From Russula earlei (taxonomy: Eukaryota > Basidiomycota > Agaricomycetes > Russulales > Russulaceae): a DNA stretch of 64,000 nucleotides. Below the pieces are notes generated by a model. It made no database searches. It saw nothing but the letters and a program-made list of their open reading frames with translations, and was not told the DNA's origin. Below, in pieces: positions 47,725-57,710 of this stretch. The stretch covers positions 58,773 to 122,772 of the forward strand of contig JAGFNK010000119.1 in NCBI GenBank assembly GCA_025769875.1, given 5' to 3'. Position numbers and translations under genes: made by a program. Numbering within the stretch: the first letter of the stretch is position 1; each line of letters starts with the position of its first letter.

Positions 47725-48630
47725 ATGCCAACTCAGTTAGAATACCTCAAGCTCAAGTGGGATCTGGAGGACCTTATCACCTCCTCATTAAGACTCCGCA
47801 TGTGTGACCAGGAAGACATAGACGAATACTACTGGAGTTTCAGGGCAATCTGCAGTCCCCTCGTCCATGCGTGCTGCCTGTGCTATGAAGATTGCGACGA
47901 GTCATTCTGGCTCGGACTCCACCCGGACAACTGCCAGATGGTCTCCCAATGTCTCAGCCCCTGGCGCCCGAATGAACAGCAGAGGCACTTTGTCGATCTC
48001 CGAGAAGTATTCAACACACTAGTCAAGATATTCTCTCAGTGTCCCTGTGACATTCAGCGGGAATGCCAACTCTGCTCTGCAGACGAAGACGAAGACGACT
48101 ACACATACCCTGCACCCATGCCCGCTCCAGCCTCTGTCCCTACATCATGCACCATTGCCTCTGCCTCGCCTGCCTTGCCCATCGTCCCTGTGGTTCCCAC
48201 CTTGTCCACCATTCCCGTCACCTCATTCACCACCGCCATCCTCGACTCACCAGCCATCATCGCCTCAGCTCCACCTGCCCTCGCCATCCCAGCATCGCCC
48301 ACATTCGCCATCGTCGCCACCTCGTCTGTCCCCGCTGCTGTAGCCTCAGCCGTGACATCACCTATCACCACTGTCCCCGTCTTTGCCCAACCAGCTCCCA
48401 CGCCCTCAGTGTCACCTGCTATGGCCACTGTCTCAGCTCCATGCACAACCACCATCTCAACCTTGGCCCACCGACGTTTTAGTGCTGCCCACCACTTCAG
48501 CCCTTGCAGCCTCATCTGCCACCCCTGCCTTCGTCTCATCCGCTCCCATGCCCTCAGTCATCTTGTCACCCTCAGTCTTGTCCGTCGCCTCGTCTGTTGC
48601 CACAGTAGCCTCAGTCTTGCCAGCTGCTGA
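47725..48630 (+). CDS. Gag-like protein with Pro/Ala-rich extension, in the composite element
   Basis: 301 codons. The first ~110 residues look globular and Gag-like: QLEYLKLKWDLEDLI, then IDEYYWSFRAICSPLV, FWLGLHPDNCQMVSQ and VDLREVFNTLVKIFSQ. The pattern D-x-Y-x-R-F ... FW-x-G-x-HP ... is what I associate with gag-like proteins of fungal Gypsy-type elements. From about residue 130 it becomes Pro/Ala/Ser/Thr-rich repeats. No protease or RT follows. The ATG at 47725 gives the full globular part; upstream to the inverted repeat there is a 160-bp leader. Assignment as Gag-like is inference. Confidence 0.6.
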   Translation: MPTQLEYLKLKWDLEDLITSSLRLRMCDQEDIDEYYWSFRAICSPLVHACCLCYEDCDESFWLGLHPDNCQMVSQCLSPWRPNEQQRHFVDLREVFNTLVKIFSQCPCDIQRECQLCSADEDEDDYTYPAPMPAPASVPTSCTIASASPALPIVPVVPTLSTIPVTSFTTAILDSPAIIASAPPALAIPASPTFAIVATSSVPAAVASAVTSPITTVPVFAQPAPTPSVSPAMATVSAPCTTTISTLAHRRFSAAHHFSPCSLICHPCLRLIRSHALSHLVTLSLVRRLVCCHSSLSLASC

Positions 48631-49664
48631 CTTCGCATCAGTCTCCATCTTAGCCTTGCCCGTACTCATCAGTTCAGCCCAGTCCGTCATAGCACCAGCA
48701 TCGCCAGCCGCTGCCGTCTCCACATCAGACATGTTTCCCTCTCCCTCATCCCATCGTACAGACCTTGTCCAGAGGAGCACACCGCCATCTGCCAGAGTCG
48801 CAGTCATGCTCCTCATCTTCTCCCTCTCCCTCCTCGGTCCGCCTCTCTTACCTGCCCTCAGCCTCAGCCTTCTCAGTCTCAGCCGCCTGCCACCACACCC
48901 CTAGTTTTGCCAGCCATCTCCGTTGCCCCAGCTTCAGATCAGTCAACCGCTGCCACTGTGCTCTTAGCCTTGCCAGCTGCCTTAGTCTTGTCAGCTGCCG
49001 CCATAGCCTCAGCCTCAGACACCTGACGTCTTAGCGCCACACGCCGCCACCTCCACCACCGTCTCACAAGCCACCGCTGCCACGCCCTTGTCAGCCACAG
49101 CCTGCCGTTGCCCCTGCATCGCCCTCAGTCGTTGCCTCCACCCCGTCTGCCTCACCATCGCACCAGCTCAGTCCACCGCCACCTTCTCAGTCTCAGCCTC
49201 AGTCTTCTCAGTCTCAGCCACTGCTTTAGTAGTTTCGCACGACACCAGCACCGCCGCACCGTCGCAACCCCTCACCACCAGCACCACCCCAGAAGACCAA
49301 GAAGGCCTCGGCCACGAACTTAGCCACGACATGCCACAACAGGAGCAGAAGCCGCCACCACGCTGCCACCGCTGCCGCAGGAGAAGCAGTCACCGATGCC
49401 AACAGCACACTGCACGCCGCCTCCCACATCGCCTCCCCATCCGTTTGCGTGCTCTTGCCCACGTCTGCTGCCGACACCTGCAGTGGAGATGACCCCGCCA
49501 CCACTGCCACAAGATGACAGATCCAACCCCTGCGCAAGCTGCCCCATGCATCCTCTTTCTCGAGTCCTTGCCACCTACATCTCTATCTACGAACTCACGC
49601 TCACCGCCTACGCCTTTGCTCCTCGTCCACGCCTGCTGCCACCACCTGCAATGGAGACGACTCC
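48631..49664 (+). other. Low-complexity coding-like region of composite copy 2
   Basis: Continuation of CAGCC/CTC-rich repeats in which frames on both strands stay open for up to 170 codons. Similar sequence is found, inverted, in 36650-38150 of copy 1. Nothing globular recognised. Confidence 0.5.
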
Positions 49665-49758
49665 TGTATATAAAAACACCCTAGCTACTCTGTAGTAGAA
49701 AGAGTTCAGAATAGGACCCCTCTTTGCAACCCACTCCTCTCTGTCTGTGAAAAACAAG

Positions 49759-50172
49759 AAGGATGGTCAGAATTGAGAGGCGAGAGGGGTGATGAGTGGC
49801 TGGCCGCAACTCCAATCACACTGGAAACAACATTGCACACCACAACACTTGAGTCAAAAACACTATGGGGCTGCCTCAAGACAGCCCATGGGTACAACAT
49901 GAGGGAAAAATAATAGATATAGACCATGATTTTGAGTTGTAATTCATCTAATACACATGTGGAGGTGGCTTGAGTCCAGCTCCACCAATTCTCACTCAAA
50001 TCTCATGAAAACAATGGGGCTGCCTAGCCCTCATTAGGCGATTCAGGGACAATAAGTTTTATGTGAATTGAAGCTGTTTTGAGGGAGATATTTGCCCCGC
50101 ATGTTTGAGAGGGTTTTCTGTGCCGATTTGGGTGGAATTCAAACTCCGCCAAGTGCGCTGAAAACGGCAATA
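49759..50172 (-). repeat. Inverted repeat, right, copy 2
   Basis: 414 bp complement of the left repeat. It carries the same inward-reading frame (49999-49706) beginning MSENWWSWTQATSTC. Confidence 0.87.
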
Positions 50173-50189
50173 ATTTGGATTTGTTCCTC

Positions 50190-52600
50190 TGCTTCAAATG
50201 CCTCTTTCAGCTCAGGATGAGTCACAAACCAGGCCTTGACCTTTGTTGAAGCATGGGCTTTTGTCTTTTGCTGATTATCCAACTTCATGCACAGATGTTG
50301 GGCCTCTCACTGAGCAATTGTACAGTGTGCATTTGCCGCACTCAGTTGTGATGCTTGCCTAATTACAGTCTGTGAAAGCACCAAAACTTGGTGATGAAGT
50401 GATTGTATTTTGGATATTAGGTCTTCATGGGTCTGATGTTGATATTGGAGCACAGAGACAACTTGCTTGTCAGAAGTGTTACCCTCCAGAGTCTGTGCCG
50501 AAGACGCATGTGTGATTGTCATGTCGCACGCACACAGGTGTGGATCAGTGGTTGAGGGTTCCATCACATCCCTGGCACTTTCCTCCAAGTCCAAGGAACT
50601 GTAATTGCTTTCAGTAGATTCAGAACTGTGATCTGAGTTAATTGCTGGAGGCAATGTCAGAACCTGTTACGAACCAAGGCCAAGTCCTGGCCAAGGATTG
50701 TCCTATTTTACTCAAGAAAGACCTCTCTCACTTTACATTGCCGACTCCCTTCCATTTTCTGGGCTATCCCTCCTGTGGTACAAGATATTGTTATTGCAAA
50801 GGCACTATAACACGACCAGGCACCCATTTCCTAATCGGGTAATCATCGCGTGGCAGCCACATGGCCACCCAGCCACCATGGACCCGAAACAGTGGCACAA
50901 ACTCTTAGAAACTGTTGCATAAATCATCTGACGTCATCAAGGCTCCAATGACATCATAGCTGACTGAGCGACTCCACAGTGACCTCATAGGCTCACTAAG
51001 CGCCCCACAGTGACATCATAATGATGTCATCACTCCACAATGATCAGTAATGCGCTCAGTAAGCCTGAAACTTGACACAAGCAAGTTTATGCCTCTGTAG
51101 TCCTATTGGATGGTACCAAAGAGTCTAGAATAGTCCCAGTGCTTTGTAATCGACCCTGTACACTGTATATAAACCCCAATGAAGTATGGCAGTCGTCAGA
51201 CTGTCCATTTGTGATACTCTCATACTCCTGGGTACTCCCCTGCGCCCGCTCAGTTTAAAGACTTCCCTTGCCTCCAAGGTACTCTTCAACAACCGCCTTG
51301 TCTAAAGCCCCTTTGCTGCACTGGCCTCCAGCCTTCGCCTCTGCCTCTTGCAACACTTACCGGTCCCCATCTGGTACCTCCTTGTCGTTTGGCTCGTCCT
51401 CTTGTTCAACGTCGCCTTCGCCGCGTATCATCTGTTCCGACCCTTGCCCACCTGCTCCTGAGTCCTTAGTGATCAGCAGTACGTGTCTTGACAGAACCTC
51501 CATCAGGTAGGAAAAGGGGAAATGTGACAAAGATGATGATGCATTGCCAGGCACAAAGTCTTTTTCAGTGAATATTGATGGATTGAGGGGCCAGATCCCA
51601 GACTTGTGGAACATGTTCTGAACAAGATCTGGGGTGATAACTTTATTTTATGAATTTCCATGTATTCATGGATAATATTGTAATGTGTGATCTTGATGCC
51701 TTTGGCAAGGTGGCAGCTGCAATGTGATGACCACGCACATCAGACTGGTGCGGAAACCAACACATCAAGCAGCTGAAGCTTGTGAGTTGTTTTTGAAGGG
51801 AAACAAAAAAGGATGATATTGTTGTCATATGCAAGTTGCTGCATGGCTGAGGTCTCATGTGAGTTGTGCCCATTGAGGGTCAGTACCACCAGTTTGTCAT
51901 TAATGCAATGTGTAGTAGCACATGGAATAAAGACAGCTTGGAACCATTGCTTGCATATTTCATGATCTGTCCACCCGTTAGGGGATGTCACAATGCTGCA
52001 ATGGTTTCAATTCATGCTGCCCTACAGCTGGATTGAATCACACCTTCCGACACCTTCCAAATCCTGGCAGTTGGGCAGTGGGCCATCTGAGAGAAAAAAA
52101 CCTGTTGGCATAATATATCCTGCTGCTGAGATGCATTTGATGATGGAGACAAGCTCCAGATTGTCGCTCTTGATGTGATATCACTGTTTCCACTCCTTCA
52201 TGAATGAGTACTTTTTCCCATTGTTCTTGCAGCCACCTCCCATCTGGATTCCCTTCTCATCCATATTCCATTGATGTTCTGGTAGTATCCCATTGTAAGT
52301 ATCCACCAGTTCCTGTTGCTTTGCAAAGTAGTCTAGGACTACTGTCCTATTGAAATTTTTTGCATGCTTCAGATCCAACCCTGTTGTTTTCAAGAAAGCC
52401 ATGCTGGTGTTGCATTTGATGAACCAAGAGTGCCAGGATTTTCCAGGATACCAGCTAGATATGGCCAGAGCATGACCCTGCAGTGCATTTTGATTCAGAG
52501 GCATCACCTCTGCCAACAACTGATAACACCAATTGACCAACACCTTTTCCTGGTCTGGCTTGAGAAGCTGGCTATCCTGATGGGCTTCCTAATGTGACCT
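50190..52600 (-). pseudogene. pogo-like (DDE_1) transposase remnant, split by a solo LTR
   Basis: Minus-strand order: a CENP-B/psq-like DNA-binding part near 52590-52400 (PDQEKVLVNWCYQLL, then PGKSWHSWFIKCNTSMAFLKTTGLD), NFNRTVVLDYFAKQ and EHQWNMDEKGIQMGGG (first catalytic Asp in NMDEKG). After a stop comes VVLTLNGHNSHETSAM (the second catalytic block, with the usual DGHxSH Asp changed to Asn), then FCFPSKTTHKLQLLDV (third block, normally HxLQPLDV). A C-terminal block MFHKSGIWPLNPSIFTEKDF follows just before the solo LTR at 50665-51493 and continues after it to about 50190 with a coiled region. The catalytic Asp change and several stops show it is dead. Confidence 0.85.
50665..51493 (+). repeat. 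Solo LTR (family ABC), plus orientation, target duplication GAACC
   Basis: 829 bp, TGTTACGAACCAAGG...GTCTTGACA, flanked by exact GAACC (50660-50664, 51494-51498). It splits the pogo-like transposase. TGACGTCA is at 50929-50936. It is in opposite orientation to 41834-42661. Confidence 0.93.
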
Positions 52601-53015
52601 ATGCTTCCCAGGTGATCTGTCTTGTAGCATGCAGTGGGAAACCTTGCAAATCATGACAGAAAGACTTGGCTATGTATGGAATGCACTCATGTCATGGGCC
52701 AGTGCCACACATGTATAAGATCAATATACACTGTTGTGATAATCTCTCAAAGTGGCCTGTAGCCACTGCTCATATGTATGGTCTTGTACTGGCCAACTGA
52801 ACCACCTGTAACATGGCATGGTGCTGATAGACCAGATCTGGTGTGGTGTGTCTGGGGATGCATGGGTGAGTAAAATCAACATACCCAGTTTGCATTGTTC
52901 ATGCTAAGTATTTTATACTAACTGACAATGTAGTGATTCAGAAGAGAAGTGGGAGAAGAGAGGTGGGAGACAGAAAGGGAGTGGGGTGGGACGTGTATGG
53001 AATGTGTAAGTGAGA
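52601..53015. other. Unassigned, probably 5' part of the pogo-like element
   Basis: No convincing terminal inverted repeat or frame; presumably belongs to the pogo-like element upstream of its coding remnant. Confidence 0.3.
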
Positions 53016-53020
53016 CTTCA

Positions 53021-53902
53021 TGTTACACCATTTTCCTTTTACATTTACTTCTTACCTCTTGCTATGGACTGCTTGCTTGCGTACATCCCTTTACTTACTG
53101 GTCTTGTGATCTCTTACATCTTGTGATCCCTTCTGTGTTATCATGTGATCCATACACGTCCAGGTAACACTGGATTGCTGTTACTTTCCCTTTGTTTGGT
53201 TCTCTTCCCATTTATATTCACTTCTTAGTTTTGACTGTGCAATGCTGCGCACCTACTGTGCAGCACAGTTACTTGGTTCTGACTCATTCGTGGCCTCATT
53301 CCTATGACTCCTACTTATTATGACTCCTACTATACTAGTAGCACAGTCAAAGCACAGCTATTGCTGCGCTTCTCCTGTATATATAAGCTCAGTACTTTGT
53401 GACCAAAGCCCTAAGCTTGGTCTCTTGTAGAATCCAACCTACTCTTGTCCAACATATTCTCCTGCAACCCACTTCACTCTCACAAACTTAAACCACAACC
53501 ACCTCTCCATTTCATCAACTCTCAACACACCATCCACCATCTACTCTTCGCCTTTCCCTTCCTTCCCTAAGAGTCTCTCTTCACTCCCCTGAGAAGAGCT
53601 CTCCTCCTTTAAGACCTACCTTCCTCTACTCTCTTTGCGTTGTTCAAGGTCCCTGATGGACTTGAACGCATATAGCTAGTGGAACCAGCCCTAGTCTATC
53701 CCATTATAAACTTATACTAGCTTCTCAACGGACCAAGTTGTACTAGGAAGGGTCTATTGGCCATAACCTGTTTAGCATAAAACACTTCAACTGCTGCAGG
53801 GATCCTTACCCATTATACATGGGAACCAGCCCATTTCTTGAACACCTCTCTATCATCAACTTGTTTTCTGCTTGTGAACTGACATGGCTAGTTACCATGA
53901 CA
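53021..53902 (+). repeat. Solo LTR (family D), plus orientation, target duplication CTTCA
   Basis: 882 bp, TGTTACACCATTTTCC...TTACCATGACA, flanked by exact CTTCA (53016-53020, 53903-53907). It is homologous, inverted, to 40964-41799 and, for its first 40 bp, to 57671-57710. A TATATATAAG promoter-like box lies near 53377. Confidence 0.92.
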
Positions 53903-53907
53903 CTTCA

Positions 53908-55279
53908 TTGGAGTGATGGAACAGAGTGATTGGAAGTGGGTGAAAGTAACTATTGCAAGGTAGAGGAGAACTGATTGAGAGGGAATCAAGGGTGATCATA
54001 ATGTGAAAGAGGAGAGAGGCAATCATAAGGGAAATCAGAATGGGGTATTGTACCTCATAGTCCAAAACATCAGATCCTTCTACTGCTGTTCCAGGGAAAG
54101 GGGGATCAAGGCAATGGGAGGGGACAGCATGAGGCATCCAGCAGTGGTGGCAACAGTGACTGAGGCATGCAAAAGACAAGTGGGAGGAGGCATGGGGCTC
54201 AAGCCACAATGGGCAATTCAATAGTGAAAGGAATGGGGAAAGGTGGTGGAAAGGTGGTGGCACAACAAGGGCCCACTTGAAAGGTGATGGGTGGGGGAAA
54301 TGACATGGGTGGTGGAGGATGCAGGAGAAAACAAGGCAGAATTAAGTGAGGAGGGAGGATGCATCACATGTCCTGTTGTTGGGGGGGGATGGGCAAGGCC
54401 AGTTGAGAGTGGGAGCAAGGTGTGATGAAAGGCAGATGAAAGGCAAGAAGTGAAAGGCACAAGGTGACCAAGAGGCACAGTGAAAAGGAAAATGAAAGTT
54501 GAGAGGACAGCCAGACCACAGGGCATGGGGAAACAGCTTGCAGCATTGGGGTTAGCAGATGAGGCTGTGTTGATGGAAGGCAGTTGTCAAGGGAGTGGGA
54601 GAGGGAGAATAGGCAGACAGACAAGATGGTGGGGGAAGGATGAAGAAGATGAGGTAAGGAGGCAGTGAGTGGGGAAGAGACTTGTCAGATGTGATGCATG
54701 TGTGTTCATTTATGCAACCAGAATCCATGGTTACACTAGTACAAGTTATGCTCTCAGACAATCAAACTCCACCCAGAAGAGTGTGATGCAGGCATGATGC
54801 AGGCATGACCCCCAGCCAAAATATTCAAATGGAGTTGTTTGAGCAGATATGGGGAAAAATGAATTGGCAAGATGGTGGTCAATTGGTGAGTTCCCAATGA
54901 CTCATAGTATGTGAAGAAGTACCCCAATTGCACATGGGGATTCAAGATCAAGAAGATGGGTTGCCATTGCTGAATAGTTATCAAATCTTATGCACATGTG
55001 CCAACCATTCTCAGACAATACACAAGTGAGCATGACCATGAAATCGGAATTGCTAATCTTGCTTACACATGAATGTCATGTGTAGTACATGATAAAATTA
55101 GATCCTTGTTGTCAAGGAAGGTTGATCCATGGGAAATAGTAAATGTGCATTGAATTTATTTTTAATTGCTAATCTAATGAATTGAAAGGTATGCACTATT
55201 CAGGATTTGTCACCCAATGGCAGCTGAGACCAATTCATCTCACTTTGGGATGTGAGCTGCATGGCCTGGGAAATTTAAG
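53908..55279. other. Unassigned purine-rich stretch upstream of the MULE transposase
   Basis: GGAGAGG/GATGGGG-type sequence (about 53940-54680) keeps several frames open without motif. It may be the 5' part of the MULE-like element, but no inverted repeat matching the 3' side was found. Confidence 0.3.
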
Positions 55280-57439
55280 ATGACAATATCAGGCTGCATC
55301 CAGCAGATGCTATCTCCACCAGGCTCTGGTTGGACAGATTGAGAGATGAAAATACAAATGTATTTTACAAAGACAGGCTGCACAGTGCCCCATCTCAGTC
55401 AAATCTGCAGGAAGATGCATATGTGTTATACATCCAGACCCCTTTCCAAATGGAGGCATTCTGCTGCCTCAGGAACAGCTTCATTGGTATCAACACAACT
55501 CATAATATTACTCAATATCTGGACTGCTTATTATTACCATGATTGTGCAGGATCACTGGGGACATGGTGCATACAGTAATATTTACTCAATATTTAGCAT
55601 GCTTACCTTTTCCAGATAGGTGTGCCTGTTGCCTGGATGCTGGCATCCAATGGAACAACAGACACAATATCCTTTTTTGTCCATTGGGTCTGGGATGACA
55701 GTCCAGCTATCTGGCCATCTATTATTATGACAGATCATGATGCTGCACAGATTTCTGCCCTCAAGATTGCCTATCTGGGAAGTCGGATATGGCTTTGCAA
55801 GTGGCACATGTTGCATGTTGTTGTAATCTAACCCCTTGTCGGTTCACCCATAAATTCTTTCATTATTGTTTTTCTCTTGTCACCCTTGTTCCCTCGGTTA
55901 CTGTTTCATCCCTTGATGTTGATGGCCACTTATTGTGTTTCACCTATTGTCGAGTTACTTTTGCTATTGACTCACCTTTATCTATTGTTCTGCTTATAGT
56001 ACTGTACAGCCTCGCTACATACAGTATTTAAGCGCCTGTAAAAGCTGGGGAATACCCCAAGCTTAGCTTTGTCCCATTTCCTGTCGCATCCCTTTGCCCT
56101 GTACTGTCTCTCAATCACAACTTGTGTTGTGCTGGCTTTCATCTTGCTTGACCTAAGCACATCTCAAGGAACCCTTGTGTTCCTCTTCCTCCTCTGCCTC
56201 TCTCTCATCGTCCTCCTCTTCTGTGAAACCAGAAGATCAACTCTGTCTGCGGACTGAGTCATTGTCTGACTCAGCCTTGAGACGCTAAACCTTTGATCCG
56301 GTCTCTTTGAGCCGGCCCCACTGAACCCTTGAACCAAGTCACAGGGACTTGGCCCCACTGAACTCTGAAGCTAACGCTCTTACGGCTGTGACGCCATAAC
56401 ACATGTGATGTGATCACACTTCAATACAACCAAATTTCCTGATCTGTGGGATAAGATCAAGAGATGGGTACATACAGATGATCAGGCCAACTTTCTACAA
56501 ATCTGAGAGGAGATCTCACTGATCCTTAGGTCCCACAAAGTTTTGTGAACTACCTTGGGTGTGAATGGATGCCTGTGGTCCATATGTGGTCCATGGTTTT
56601 CCAGAAAAAAATTGGCATATCTTTGAGGAAGGGGACACCAATATGTTGATTGAAGCATATGTGTTCCAACTGATCTAAAGATAAGATGACTTAATCATTT
56701 TTTAGATATCACCACATCCTCAAATCACACTGGCTTGATGGCAAGCACATTCAGCAGATTGCTTGAATCTTATTTGTGCTAGTGCATCAAATTGTGCTGT
56801 ATTACCAAAACAGGCATGAACATCAGAAAGTTGGGCTTGATGGTCAGGACCTGGTGGCTGACAGGCATCGGAATCTTTTCACCTGCACTGAGAGCATATC
56901 ACAAGATCTTGCAATTTGATGAGATCTGCTTTCATGTTGCTTCACAATCCCATTCTGGCAAGTTTTACTCAATTGATCTGATGAAGTCATCTTGTGATTG
57001 CACAGATTATCTGCAGATTAGATTCTGCAAACACATTGCAGCAATCTACATCCACTTTTCCCACCTCTGTCCTAAAGAGAGCACCCAAAATGCTCCCATA
57101 GAGAGTGCAAATAAATCCCCTGACCCACCATCCCCATCCACCAGGCCAAGGGAGATCCTAGTATCTCTCTCACAGGAGATCATATTGTTATCATGCGATC
57201 TCACATCTAGGCTTGAGGATGCTAATCAATCAGCAGAGATCATCAAGGCTGCACAGGCTGCCAAATACAGTTTGGCAGCCACAATTAATATAATTCAAGG
57301 TTACAAGGTCTTACCCAATAGGGAGGTAATTGTGCCCAATCAGCATACATGGATGGAGACAGCCGAGCATATGGGTGTCAAACAGGGCCCAAAACAATGG
57401 ACCAGTCTCCCTGATGCATTGGGACTGACATGTTACTGA
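55280..57439 (+). pseudogene. MULE transposase with SWIM zinc finger, split by a solo LTR
   Basis: The frame reads LWLDRLRDENTNVFYKDRL and FIGINTTHNITQY (first catalytic Asp of the usual GIDATHNT changed to Asn), then IGVPVAWMLASN, IIMTDHDAAQISALKIAY (second Asp) and IWLCKWHMLHV (the CxWH block). A solo LTR at 55819-56401 interrupts at this point. Downstream, 56792-57439 continues to a SWIM finger CDC..FCKH (CDCTDYLQIRFCKHIAAIYIH) and a helical tail. Stops occur between 56402 and 56791. It is inactive because of the Asp-to-Asn change and the breaks. Confidence 0.87.
55819..56401 (+). repeat. Solo LTR, family G copy 3, target duplication CATGT
   Basis: 583 bp, TGTTGTAATCTAACCCC...GCCATAACA, flanked by exact CATGT (55814-55818, 56402-56406). 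It interrupts the MULE transposase between the CxWH block and the SWIM part. Confidence 0.93.
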
Positions 57440-57670
57440 GTGGTTCGGGGTCCAGAAGATGCTGGAGCACTTGAACTATGGACTGCATTGTTTGCATCAT
57501 GTGTGCATCAGATCTTGACTGTTTATGTCCATTGATATCATGTTCAGAACGCATTGATTGTATCATTCAGAAGATGTATTGAAGAAGCAATGAGTAGCAT
57601 TGCTTCTGTCCCAGATGCTCCTGTACTGCCATGTACATCACTTCCCTGATTGGGAAGGTACTTATGACAC
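57440..57670. other. Short flank after the MULE transposase
   Basis: No feature recognised between the transposase end and the truncated LTR at 57671. Confidence 0.3.
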
Positions 57671-57710
57671 TGTTACACCATTTTCCTTTTACGCTTACTT
57701 CTTACCTTTC
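57671..57710 (+). repeat. Start of a family D LTR, truncated by the Gypsy insertion
   Basis: TGTTACACCATTTTCC and following bases match the first 40 bp of 53021-53902; the match ends where the family ABC LTR starts. The remainder would lie beyond the inserted element, outside the window. Confidence 0.75.

Larger units (their letters stand above)
47151..50172 (+). mobile_element. Inverted-repeat composite element, copy 2 (3.02 kb)
   Basis: 414-bp inverted repeats (47151-47564 and 49759-50172) with TATTGCC...GGCAATA ends enclose, on the plus strand, a gag-like ORF (from 47725), a long Pro/Ala-rich region, and a short LTR-like piece (49665-49758, TATATAAAAAC to ACAAGAAG) abutting the right repeat. 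Left flank is Gypsy protease sequence and right flank is the C-terminal end of a pogo-like transposase. No shared target duplication is visible. Compared with copy 1, this copy keeps the gag-like head but has lost most of the LTR-like segment. Confidence 0.75.

Noticed and set aside
41834..51493. Family ABC LTRs at 41834 and 50665 as LTRs of the Gypsy element between them
   Set aside because: Each has its own perfect target duplication (AGAAT, GAACC) and they are inverted relative to each other.
40964..53902. Family D LTRs at 40964 and 53021 as the two ends of one element
   Set aside because: They are in opposite orientation, and the right one has its own CTTCA du­plication, so it is a separate solo LTR.
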